A DNA stretch of 64,000 nt from Myxococcales bacterium (GTDB taxonomy: Bacteria; Myxococcota_A; Polyangia; Polyangiales; Ga0077539), in contig JAUSAZ010000056.1 in the NCBI GenBank assembly GCA_030652255.1, forward strand, positions 1-64,000. The letters run 5' to 3'. Under the pieces are notes generated by a model, which was not told the DNA's origin, made no database searches, and saw nothing but the letters and a program-made list of their open reading frames with translations. Below are positions 20,002-27,341 of the stretch, piece after piece; the first letter of the stretch is position 1; each line of letters begins with the position of its first letter. The translations under genes were made by a program, and so were the position numbers.

Positions 20002-20991
20002 TCAGCCCGCGAGCGCGCCGCCGCAGGAGCTTCCGCTCCCGGCGGTGCAGCCGAAGCAGTGGGCCCCGGTCACGACGGCGCGACCCCGCAGGGCGTCGGG
20101 CGAGAAGCCCGCGAGGGAGCTGTCCGCGCCCCGCACCGGCAGGTCGAGCATCTGGTTGAAATCGCAGTCGTAGAGGCGCCCGTCCCAGGAGACGCTCACC
20201 GTCCCGCGGCACATGAGCCCGGGCACCGTCGCCGGGTTGAAGCGCTGCTCCAGGCGATCGAGGTAGCCGTCGAGCTGGCCGCCCTTCTCCAGCCACGCCG
20301 CGAAGCGGGCGATGGGCATGTTGGCGAGCGTCACCAGGCGGTCGAAGGTCACCCCGTGCTGGCGCCCGAGGGCGTCGCGGAAGTCCCGCTCGAGGTCGCG
20401 CTGCGAGCCCGGGAGGAAGGCCCCGAGGGGGTTGTGCACGAGGGTGAGCGGCCGGTCGGCGCGGCCGGTGCCGTAGCCCACCGCGTTGAGCCGCTGGAGG
20501 GCGCGCACCGAAGCCTCGAAGACGCCGCCGCCGCGCTGCCGGTCGTTGCCGTCCTCGGTGTAGTGCGGCAGCGAGCAGAACAGCGCCACGGCGTGCTCCG
20601 CGAAGAACTCCGGGAGGTCATCCAACCCGGGCTCGAACATCACCGTGAGGTTGTGGCGGACGATCACCGTGAGCCCCAGCGCGCGGCCGTGGCGCACCAG
20701 CTCGCGGAAGCGCGGGTGCAGCTCGGGCGCGCCGCCGGTGAGGTCGAGCACGGGCATACGGTGCTCGGTAAGGATGGCCTTCACCCGCTCGACGGCCTCG
20801 TCGGACATGGACTCGGTGCGGGCGGGGCCGGCGTCGACGTGACAGTGGCGGCAGGCCTGGTTGCAGCGCTTCCCGAGGTTGACCTGGAGGGTGCTGACGC
20901 CGTCGGCCCGGAGGCTCGCGCCGAGGGCCTCCTCGGTCCGGGCGTCGAAGCGGCGGGCCCGGGGATCGTCCTTCAGCAGGGGGAGTCGCAT
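20002..20991 (-). CDS. arsS: Arsenosugar-biosynthesis-type radical SAM protein ArsS
   Basis: The 329-residue protein has the radical SAM cluster motif CNQACRHC (Cys 43, 47 and 50), a DLTGGAPELHPRF segment, and a C-terminal DUF3641-like region. That region ends in CFGCTAGSGSSCGG, the hallmark of ArsS. ArsS transfers a 5'-deoxyadenosyl group to dimethylarsinous acid in arsenosugar synthesis. Many homologues are selenoproteins; here no in-frame TGA interrupts the gene and Cys is used. Its usual methylating partner ArsM is not in view. The start is ATG 20991 (MRLPLLKDD); the open frame extends far upstream over dksA and is not real there. It is divergent from dksA. Confidence 0.85.
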   Translation of the reverse strand: MRLPLLKDDPRARRFDARTEEALGASLRADGVSTLQVNLGKRCNQACRHCHVDAGPARTESMSDEAVERVKAILTEHRMPVLDLTGGAPELHPRFRELVRHGRALGLTVIVRHNLTVMFEPGLDDLPEFFAEHAVALFCSLPHYTEDGNDRQRGGGVFEASVRALQRLNAVGYGTGRADRPLTLVHNPLGAFLPGSQRDLERDFRDALGRQHGVTFDRLVTLANMPIARFAAWLEKGGQLDGYLDRLEQRFNPATVPGLMCRGTVSVSWDGRLYDCDFNQMLDLPVRGADSSLAGFSPDALRGRAVVTGAHCFGCTAGSGSSCGGALAG

Positions 20992-21037
20992 CGCTGCGCA
21001 GTGTTGCCACATCCCCGCAGGGGGGCCATCGTTTCGC

Positions 21038-21065
21038 TTGACACTTCTGCGGCCAGCCATATCCT
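21038..21065 (+). promoter_or_regulatory. Sigma70-type promoter for the DksA/TraR gene
   Basis: A perfect -35 hexamer TTGACA (21038-21043) is followed after 16 bases by TATCCT (21060-21065), four of six matches to the -10 consensus. It lies about 40 bases before ATG 21106, and an AAGGGG-like ribosome-binding site lies between. Confidence 0.6.
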
Positions 21066-21105
21066 CTCCGGCCCTGATCGGCGGTAGGAAAGGGGCATTC
21101 GTATC

Positions 21106-21474
21106 ATGGCGTTTCCTAAGTCCGAGTTGCAGCGCTTCAAGGCGCTCCTCCTGGAGAAGCGTTCGCAGATCCTGGCGAACGCCCAGAGCACGCTCACCGA
21201 GGACATGGCCCTCGACACCAACGACCTTCCAGACGAGATGGATCTGGCGTCGAGCGAGTACCTCCAGTCCTTCACGTTCCGCCTGCGTGGGCGGGAGAAG
21301 GTCTTCCTCGAGAAGATCGACCGGGCGCTCGTGAAGATCGAGGGCAACGACTTCGGCCTCTGCGAGGAGTGCGGCGAGGAGATCGCCGTCAAGCGCCTCG
21401 AGGCGCGCCCGGAGACCAACCTCTGCATCCGGTGCAAGGAAGACCAGGAGCGTGCAGAGAAGGACTACAGCTGA
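21106..21474 (+). CDS. DksA/TraR-family zinc-finger regulator
   Basis: This 122-residue protein has an N-terminal coiled-coil hairpin (ELQRFKALLLEKRSQIL) with the acidic tip region (DTNDLPDEMDLASSE) and a C-terminal C4 zinc finger (CEECGEEI and CIRCKED). DksA binds RNA polymerase through the secondary channel and, with ppGpp, adjusts rRNA and amino-acid promoters. Length and motifs fit DksA-like proteins. I see DxxDxA-type acids at the tip, but whether it works like E. coli DksA is not provable here. A good sigma70 promoter precedes it; bpt follows after 39 bases. Confidence 0.92.
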   Translation: MAFPKSELQRFKALLLEKRSQILANAQSTLTEDMALDTNDLPDEMDLASSEYLQSFTFRLRGREKVFLEKIDRALVKIEGNDFGLCEECGEEIAVKRLEARPETNLCIRCKEDQERAEKDYS

Positions 21475-21513
21475 CGGTTCACCCGCGCGCCGCGCGGGGT
21501 GTAGGCTCCGGGG

Positions 21514-22284
21514 GTGTTGGTGAAGAAGCAACCGGTCCGGTTCTTCGTCGTCTCCAACGATCCCGAACCGTGTCCGTACCTGCCTGACGCCACGATGCAG
21601 CTGCCGCTGCGGATGCCCACGGCGCGACTCTCCCCCGACCTCTTCGACCAGCTCCTCGAGCAGGGCGACCGGCGCTCCGGCCCGCTGCTCTACCGCCCCA
21701 GCTGCCCGGCCTGCAACGCCTGCCAGGCCATCCGGGTTCACGTGCCCAGCTTCCGCGCGACGCGCTCGCAGCGCCGGGCCGCCCGCCGCAACGACGACGT
21801 CACCGTCGAGCGCCTGCGCCCTTCGGTGAGCGCCGAGCACCTGCGGCTCTACAACCGTCACTCCCGCGAGCGAGGCCTGTCACTGCGCGAGCAGCTCGCC
21901 ACCGAGACCGACTACCGCTTCTTTTTGGTCGAGACCTCCGTCGACAGCTGGGAGGTGCGCTACCTGGTCGGCGGGCGCCTCATCGCCGTGAGCATCCTCG
22001 ACTTCGGCGATCGCGCGGTGTCGAGCGTCTACCACTACTTCGACCCCGACGAGGCGCGCCGCTCCATGGGCGTCTTCTCGGTGCTCCGGGAGATCGAGCT
22101 CTGCCGAGAGCTGGGGATGGAGTGGTATTACCTGGGCCTGTATGTCGAGGCCTGCGACCACCTGAACTACAAGGCCGAGTACTACCCCCACCAGCGCCGC
22201 ATCGGTGGCGTGTGGCACCACTTCGACGCACCCGGCGCCGCCGGCGTGCCGGTGCCCGCACCTTCTCCCCTCCGACCCTTCTAA
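21514..22284 (+). CDS. bpt: Aspartate/glutamate leucyltransferase (N-end rule)
   Basis: Bpt attaches leucine from Leu-tRNA to proteins starting with Asp or Glu, marking them for ClpS/ClpAP. The 256-residue protein shows the family's N-terminal Cys motif (CPACNACQAIRV, with an earlier CPYLP), the SRRAARRNDD-like basic stretch, and NRHSRERG. The C-terminal GNAT-like part includes SVYHYFDPDEARRSMG, YYLGLYVEACDHLNYKAEY and HPHQRR-like ends. The start is GTG 21514; GTG 21520 is also possible. A GC-rich hairpin at 21482-21498 lies between dksA and this start, so it may have its own transcript. Confidence 0.93.
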   Translation: MLVKKQPVRFFVVSNDPEPCPYLPDATMQLPLRMPTARLSPDLFDQLLEQGDRRSGPLLYRPSCPACNACQAIRVHVPSFRATRSQRRAARRNDDVTVERLRPSVSAEHLRLYNRHSRERGLSLREQLATETDYRFFLVETSVDSWEVRYLVGGRLIAVSILDFGDRAVSSVYHYFDPDEARRSMGVFSVLREIELCRELGMEWYYLGLYVEACDHLNYKAEYYPHQRRIGGVWHHFDAPGAAGVPVPAPSPLRPF

Positions 22285-22323
22285 GCCCCCGACAATCAAG
22301 ACCTTCGTCAGGGGTGCCACCGC

Positions 22324-22372
22324 CGCGTAGCACCCTGCGATGCGTCGCGCCTTGCGCGTGGGGTGCTACGCG
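22324..22372. terminator. Perfect 12-bp inverted repeat, possible terminator or regulatory hairpin
   Basis: CGCGTAGCACCC (22324-22335) and its exact reverse complement (22361-22372) are separated by 25 bases. The hairpin sits 40 bases after the bpt stop and 20 bases before the FadR-type operator. There is no run of T after it, so it is not a classical intrinsic terminator. It could end bpt transcription in either direction or bind a protein. Confidence 0.4.
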
Positions 22373-22392
22373 TGTTACGCACTCACTCGTCA

Positions 22393-22407
22393 ACTGGTCT
22401 GACCAGT
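22393..22407. promoter_or_regulatory. FadR/GntR-type palindromic operator
   Basis: ACTGGTC-T-GACCAGT is a perfect 7+1+7 palindrome ending 11 bases before the ATG of the adjacent FadR-type regulator. It closely matches the TGGTC-N-GACCA core bound by FadR-subfamily GntR proteins (established for FadR, PdhR and LldR relatives). This strongly suggests autoregulation of the three-gene operon. Confidence 0.75.
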
Positions 22408-22418
22408 CGAGCGAGGCC

Positions 22419-23186
22419 ATGAACTACCCCGACCCCAGTGAACGTGCCGACTCCCACGCCGCCAGCGCGCTGCGTTCGGCGATCCTCCGGGGTGACCACC
22501 CCGTCGGGAGCAAGCTCCCCGGGGAGCGCGAGCTCTCGGCACAACTCGGGGTGAGCCGGGCGACGCTGCGGGCCGCCATCACCCGGCTGCAGGGGGAAGG
22601 TCTCCTGCGGGCGGTGCACGGCTCGGGCACGGTGGTGCTCGACGTCCGCGAGACCGGCGGCATCGAGATGATGGCGCACATGGCGGCGGTCGACTCGCTC
22701 ACCTCGGGCGACCCGGTGGCCCTGCTCGCCGACCTGATGGAGCTGCGCCGCACGCTGGCGGTCGAGGCCATCGGGCTCGCGGCCGAGCGGTGCACCGCGG
22801 GCGAGCTCCTCGCGCTGCGCTCGCACGTCGCGGTGCAACACGGCCTCCGCGGCGAGCCCGATCGGTACATCGCGTCCGACCTCGCGCTCGCCCGTCGCTT
22901 CGCGGGCGCGACCCACAACCTCGCGCTGGTGCTCGTGGCCAACACCCTGGTCCGGATGCTCGACCGGCAGCCGGGCATCGAGCTCGCGTTCCTCGTGCAG
23001 GCCGACGCGACGCTGCGCTTCTACGACCGGGTGCTCGACCTCATCGAGCGCCGCGACGCCGCCAGCGCCCGCCGCTACGCCCGGGTGCTCATCGAGCGCC
23101 TCGACCGCCACATGCTCGCGCGGCTCCGCGCCGCGCTCGTCCCCGCCGCCGCTCCGACCACGACACCGCTGGAGATGCACCCATGA
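22419..23186 (+). CDS. FadR-subfamily GntR transcriptional regulator
   Basis: This 255-residue repressor-type protein has the GntR winged helix at about residues 12-75 (RSAILRGDHPVGSKLPGERE, LGVSRATLRAAI, GLLRAVHGSGTVV). It is followed by an all-helical FCD-like ligand domain (LMELRRTLAVEAIGLAAERC, then helices to about 235). FadR-type regulators respond to acyl-CoA or small acids; the ligand here is unknown. ATG 22419 is preceded by a perfect FadR-like palindrome. The stop codon overlaps the start of a small membrane protein gene as ATGA, and a GMC oxidase follows, so it likely controls both. Confidence 0.92.
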   Translation: MNYPDPSERADSHAASALRSAILRGDHPVGSKLPGERELSAQLGVSRATLRAAITRLQGEGLLRAVHGSGTVVLDVRETGGIEMMAHMAAVDSLTSGDPVALLADLMELRRTLAVEAIGLAAERCTAGELLALRSHVAVQHGLRGEPDRYIASDLALARRFAGATHNLALVLVANTLVRMLDRQPGIELAFLVQADATLRFYDRVLDLIERRDAASARRYARVLIERLDRHMLARLRAALVPAAAPTTTPLEMHP

Positions 23187-23638
23187 CCATGACCGCCATC
23201 GAGCGCCGCTGGCTCTCCGTCGTCCTCCCGTCGTTTCTCGACCCCACCGCCGGGGGATTCGGCCTCGACCCCGGCGAGGTCGACTTCGAGCGCGGCGCCC
23301 TGACCATGTACGGCGCGTCGAGCCTGCTCGGTCGCGTCGGCATGCGCGCCTCGCTCCTCTTCGTGATGCTCTCGCCGCTGTTCATCCTCGGGCGCGTCGT
23401 GTCCTTCGCCTCGCTCGGCTACACCGAGCGCTCCGCGCTGCTCGCGCGCATCTGCGCGCACCGCCACTTCGCCCTCCGCGGGATGGGCGTGCTGCTCAAG
23501 CTCGCCGCGTCGATGGCGATGTTCCGCGTGGCCTCGGTGCGCAACCGCACCAACCACGACCGCGCCCCGATGGCCGTCCCCGCCCGCCGTCGCGTGACGC
23601 TCCCGCTGCGGCTCATCCCCTCCACCGGGGCCGCGTGA
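23183..23638 (+). CDS. Small protein coupled to the GMC oxidase
   Basis: This 151-residue protein starts at ATG 23183 with a 4-base overlap to the regulator gene. The early part (RRWLSVVLPSFLDPTAGGFG) looks like the start of small subunits paired with GMC oxidoreductases or of long-chain alcohol oxidases. Next is a hydrophobic stretch (LLFVMLSPLFILGRVVSF), then basic and Arg-rich helices to the end. It could be a membrane or folding partner of the oxidase. The family assignment is only by resemblance and position, so the function is inferred. Confidence 0.65.
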   Translation: MTMTAIERRWLSVVLPSFLDPTAGGFGLDPGEVDFERGALTMYGASSLLGRVGMRASLLFVMLSPLFILGRVVSFASLGYTERSALLARICAHRHFALRGMGVLLKLAASMAMFRVASVRNRTNHDRAPMAVPARRRVTLPLRLIPSTGAA

Positions 23639-25146
23639 TGCGCGTCGTCGACGACATCGCCGACTTCGTCATCGTCGGCACCGGCGCGGGCGGCGCCACC
23701 GCGGCGCGGGTGCTCGCCGGCGCGGGCCGCGACGTGATCATGCTCGAGGAGGGCCCCCTGCTGCGCACCTCCGAGCGCCCCGCCGAGGTGCTCGACGCGA
23801 TGGCCCTCGCGTTCCGCGACTTCGCGACCGCCACCACCCGCGGCAGCTACCCGATGCCCATGCTCCAGGGCCGCTGCGTGGGCGGGGCCACCGCCATCAA
23901 CTCCGGCATCATCTGGCGGCTGCCCGAAGACGTTCGCCAGGAGTGGATCACCCGGCACGGCCTCGGAGACCTCGTCGAGCGCCGCGCCCTCGACGACGCC
24001 TTCGAGGCCATCGAGCGCGAGCTGGAGGTCACCGACACCAGCCCCGGGCTCTTCGGCGGCAACGGCGAGCGCATGGCCGAGGCGTGCCGGGTGCTCGGGC
24101 TGCCGGGGCAGGCGATGACCCGCAACGCCGCGCGCTGCCAGGGCTCCGCGCGGTGCCTCCAGGGCTGCCCCGGCGAGGCCCGGCAGAGCATGGACGTGTC
24201 GTACATCCCGCGGGCGCAGCGCGACGGCGCGCGCCTGATCACCCTCGCGCGCATCGACCGCGTGCTGATGGAGTGGGGCCGCGCGGTGGGCGTCGAGGGG
24301 GTGCTCGTCGACCCGGTCACCCGCCGGCCCGTGGCGCAGCTGCGGGTGATGGCGCGCGAGGCGGTGATCGTCAGCGCGAGCGCCGTGCAGACGCCGGTGA
24401 TCCTCCGGCGCAGCGGGCTGCGCGGGATGGTGGGAGAGCGCTTCCAGGCGCACCCGGGCTGCGCGGTGGTGGGGCGCTTCGACGAGCCGGTGGTGATGAG
24501 CCGCGGCGCCACGCAGGGCTACGAGGTGCCGCTGCGCGACCGGCGGCTGAAGCTGGAGACCCTCGCGCTGCCGCCGGAGCTCCTGGCGCCGCGGCTGCCG
24601 GGCGCGGGCGCGGCGTGGCAGCAGCGCCTCACGGAAATGGACCACTACGCCCAGTGGAACTTCATCTGCCGCATGGAGGCCCACGGCCGCGTGCGCCCCG
24701 CGCTCTTCGGCGGCGGCAGCGGCGCGGCGGTGCATTACCTCCCCACCGAGCGCGACATGGAGCGGGTGCGCGAGGGCATCGTGCTCCTGAGCCGGATGAT
24801 GTTCGCCGCCGGGGCGCGGGAGGTCTTCCCGGGCGTCGGGGGCCTGCCCGCGGCGATCCGCAGCGTCTCGGAGGTGGACGCCATCGAGCGCGCCACGCTG
24901 CGCCCGCAGCAGCTCAACATGATCGCCTCGCACCTCTTCGGCACCGCGTGCGCGGGGAGCGACCCGCGCGCGAGCGTGGTCGACGACAACCTCGCCGTGC
25001 ACGGCACGCAGGGGCTCTACGTGATGGACGCGAGCGTGTTCCCGACCAACCTCGGGGTGAACCCGCAGCACTCCATCATGGCGCTCACGTGGGTGGCCGC
25101 GTCGCGGCTCGCCAACCGCGCGCTCCGCGGCGCCGTCGCAGCCTGA
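23638..25146 (+). CDS. GMC-family FAD oxidoreductase (long-chain alcohol/cholesterol oxidase-like)
   Basis: This 502-residue protein opens with the FAD-binding FVIVGTGAGGATAARVLA. It carries the GMC-like GRCVGGATAINSG segment, a Cys-rich middle stretch (CQGSARCLQGCPGEAR), and the C-terminal LYVMDASVFPTNLGVNPQ motif that forms the flavin pocket. The HLFGTACAG region contains the active-site His. The Cys-rich insert and spacing fit the long-chain fatty alcohol oxidase / cholesterol oxidase side of the GMC family. The start is ATG 23638, one base over the upstream TGA; GTG 23635 is equivalent. The adjacent FadR-type operator suggests induction by a fatty-acid-like compound. Confidence 0.88.
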   Translation: MRVVDDIADFVIVGTGAGGATAARVLAGAGRDVIMLEEGPLLRTSERPAEVLDAMALAFRDFATATTRGSYPMPMLQGRCVGGATAINSGIIWRLPEDVRQEWITRHGLGDLVERRALDDAFEAIERELEVTDTSPGLFGGNGERMAEACRVLGLPGQAMTRNAARCQGSARCLQGCPGEARQSMDVSYIPRAQRDGARLITLARIDRVLMEWGRAVGVEGVLVDPVTRRPVAQLRVMAREAVIVSASAVQTPVILRRSGLRGMVGERFQAHPGCAVVGRFDEPVVMSRGATQGYEVPLRDRRLKLETLALPPELLAPRLPGAGAAWQQRLTEMDHYAQWNFICRMEAHGRVRPALFGGGSGAAVHYLPTERDMERVREGIVLLSRMMFAAGAREVFPGVGGLPAAIRSVSEVDAIERATLRPQQLNMIASHLFGTACAGSDPRASVVDDNLAVHGTQGLYVMDASVFPTNLGVNPQHSIMALTWVAASRLANRALRGAVAA

Positions 25147-25152
25147 AACGCT

Positions 25153-26031
25153 CTATGGGTTGACGAAGGCCGAGCGGCCGTCGAAGGCCACCGCCGCGGA
25201 GAACGAGCGGCAGTTGCCCTCGGCGTCCGGGTCCATGTCCGTGATGGAGAGGATGAGCCGGCGCACGAGGCTCATCAGGTCGCCGCCGATGGTGAGGCCC
25301 TCGCTCACGCGGATCATGTGGTCCGCGGGGATGGCGCCGCCGATGAGGCCCTCGAAGGTGTCGTCGGGCCGCCAGCGGATGCGCACCCGCGCGTTCTTGA
25401 GCGGGATCACGAAGCGGGCGTCGAGCACCGCGATGGGGAGCCCGAGGTCGAAGGGCCCCGCCTCGATGACGCCGTCGCGCAGGCGCGCGGCGACCCGGCT
25501 GATGGGCTCGTCGCGCAGCGTGTCGAAGGTCTGGCCCGGGTCGATGCGCGAGTCGCTGCCCACGAAGGGCATGCCCTGCACCCGGCGGAACACCAGGTTC
25601 ACGCAGGGGTCGTTGAGCCGGTCGTCGAGGCCCTCGACGGACATCGCCACCATGAGCTGGCCGTTGTTGATCGCGGCCTGGATGGCCGCGTCGAGCGCGC
25701 CCGAGGTGGCGGTGTCGAGCGCCGGCACGAGCAGCGAGAACTGGTTGTCGATGCCCGTCACGCCCTCCGGGGAGGTGAGGTCGCGCCGGCGGCAGGAGAG
25801 GGTGTCGTCCGCGCCGCTCACGCGGCCGTCGAGGTCGAAGCCCGGCGAGACGCCTGGCGTGGTCTGACGGAGCAGCACCAGCCGGGTGATCACCAGGGAC
25901 TGCTCGCGCGTGGTGGCGGGGCACTGGGCCGGCAGCGGGGCGGCGAAGGGGTCGTCGACGGGCGCGTCGGAGCACCCGGCGGAGACGGCGACGAGGGCGG
26001 CCACGAGGCCGTGGCGGACGGGGTGCTTCAT
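25153..26031 (-). CDS. Lipoprotein of unknown function in the DUF1592/DUF1552 operon
   Basis: This 292-residue lipoprotein has a lipobox (VSAGC near residue 20). The mature part starts with DDPFAAPLPAQCPATT, then a beta-rich region in which I see repeated short strand-turn units (LVITRLVLLRQ, VNLVFRRVQG, VRIRWRPDD). A final segment, DMDPDAEGNCRSFSAAVAF, has a Cys that could pair with an earlier one. I do not recognise the family. The ATG overlaps the stop of the DUF1552 gene by 4 bases, so the two are translationally coupled and probably work together at the outer membrane. Confidence 0.75.
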   Translation of the reverse strand: MKHPVRHGLVAALVAVSAGCSDAPVDDPFAAPLPAQCPATTREQSLVITRLVLLRQTTPGVSPGFDLDGRVSGADDTLSCRRRDLTSPEGVTGIDNQFSLLVPALDTATSGALDAAIQAAINNGQLMVAMSVEGLDDRLNDPCVNLVFRRVQGMPFVGSDSRIDPGQTFDTLRDEPISRVAARLRDGVIEAGPFDLGLPIAVLDARFVIPLKNARVRIRWRPDDTFEGLIGGAIPADHMIRVSEGLTIGGDLMSLVRRLILSITDMDPDAEGNCRSFSAAVAFDGRSAFVNP

Positions 26032-27341
26032 GGCGCGAGGGCCGCCAGCCCGTCGGCGGTGCGACCGGCGCCGACGCCGAACTCCGGCGCCCGCACGCCC
26101 ATCGCGCGGAGCACCGAGAGCATCACCTTGCTGGAGTTTTCGCCGCGGGCCGCGATGTGCCGCCCGGTGGCGATGGACCCGCCGCCGCTGCCCGCGAGGA
26201 TCACCGGGTAGTCGTCGATGGAGTGGGACTTCCCGTAGGAGCAGTCGGTCGTGGCGAGCACGATGGAGTGCTGGAGCAGGTTGCCGTCGCCCTCCTGCAC
26301 GTTGCGCAGCGCCGTGAGGAAGTACGCGAGGTCGCCCATGATGAGGCGCACGATGGCGTCGACCATGGGCTGCTCGCCGGGCTCGTCGTGCGTGAGCTGG
26401 TGGTGCCCCGCGGGGGCGCCCGGGAAGAGGGTGTTGTTCACCGACTGCGAGTACATGTTGAAGAAGACCCGGGTCTGGTCGCAGGCGAGGGCCATCGCCA
26501 TGAGGTCGGACATGGCGCGCGAGATGGCCGACATCGGGCGGCGGCCGTCGACGTCGGGGAACTCCTCCGCGGGCATCTCGGGACGGCGGCACGCGGCGAG
26601 GTTGGGCGGGTTCTCCTCGAGGCGCGCGATCTGGCGCTCGAGCCCCCGCACGCCCTCGAGGTGCTGGTCGAGGCGGATGCGGTCGGCCGCGCCGAGGCGG
26701 TTGCGGAGGTCGGTGGCCTGACCGCCGACGGCGTCGAGCACGCTGCGGCGGAGGCCCACCCGCGGGTCGGCCACGGTCATCTCGCCGGGCATCCGGAAGC
26801 CTTCGCCGAAGAGGCGGTTGAACAGCGCGCGGGGGGAGGTCTCCGGCGGGTTCACCTGGTTGGGGCCTGCGAAGGAGTAGCTCTCGTTGGAGCGCTGCAC
26901 CCCGATCTCCAGCGAGCGGAAGCGGGTCTCGCCGCCGAGCTCCTGCGCGATCACCTGGTCGATGCTGGGGCGGGACACGGTGCCGCCGCGGAGCGCGTCG
27001 CCGGTGAAGAGTCCCGCCGGGCCGGAGAGGTGCGGCGAGGAGTTGGTGGTGAGCACCCGCGTCCCGGAGATGACCGTGAAGTCGGACTTGAGCGCCGCGA
27101 GCGGCATGAGCTGCGGGGTGAGCGCGTAGTCGGCGCCCTCGCCGGTCGGGTCCCACCGCGCGGGCAGCACGCCGTTGCCCCAGAAGAACACCCCGAAGCG
27201 CTTGGGGAAGCTGGTGCCACCGCCGGCGTACGCGGTGCCGTTGGCGTTGATGAAGGCCTCGAGCGGCGGCAGGGCGATGGAGATCGCGGCGCCCCCGAGG
27301 AGGCCCTTCAGCAGAGTTCGTCGGTCGATGCGGGTCTTCAC
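26028..27341 (-). CDS. DUF1552 (Tat-exported) protein
   Basis: This 437-residue protein starts at GTG 27341, overlapping the DUF1592 stop as GTGA. It has a twin-arginine signal (DRRTLLKGLLGGAA, RR at residues 7-8), so it is probably folded before export. The body is DUF1552: FGVFFWGNGVLPARW, NSSPHLSGPAGLFTGDA, SIDQVIAQELG, then GHHQLTHDE and CSYGKSHS near the end. DUF1552 is of unknown function and is distantly sulfatase/phosphatase-like in motif style (paired His, Asp/Gly motifs). It is almost always coded beside DUF1592-type proteins in Planctomycetes and Myxococcota; here the pair is in the usual order. Confidence 0.9.
   Translation of the reverse strand: MKTRIDRRTLLKGLLGGAAISIALPPLEAFINANGTAYAGGGTSFPKRFGVFFWGNGVLPARWDPTGEGADYALTPQLMPLAALKSDFTVISGTRVLTTNSSPHLSGPAGLFTGDALRGGTVSRPSIDQVIAQELGGETRFRSLEIGVQRSNESYSFAGPNQVNPPETSPRALFNRLFGEGFRMPGEMTVADPRVGLRRSVLDAVGGQATDLRNRLGAADRIRLDQHLEGVRGLERQIARLEENPPNLAACRRPEMPAEEFPDVDGRRPMSAISRAMSDLMAMALACDQTRVFFNMYSQSVNNTLFPGAPAGHHQLTHDEPGEQPMVDAIVRLIMGDLAYFLTALRNVQEGDGNLLQHSIVLATTDCSYGKSHSIDDYPVILAGSGGGSIATGRHIAARGENSSKVMLSVLRAMGVRAPEFGVGAGRTADGLAALAP

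Noticed and set aside
21482..21498. GC-rich hairpin between dksA and bpt as an intrinsic terminator
   Set aside because: The stem is 7 bp with a 3-base loop but has no T-run and lies very near the bpt start; too weak to list as a terminator.
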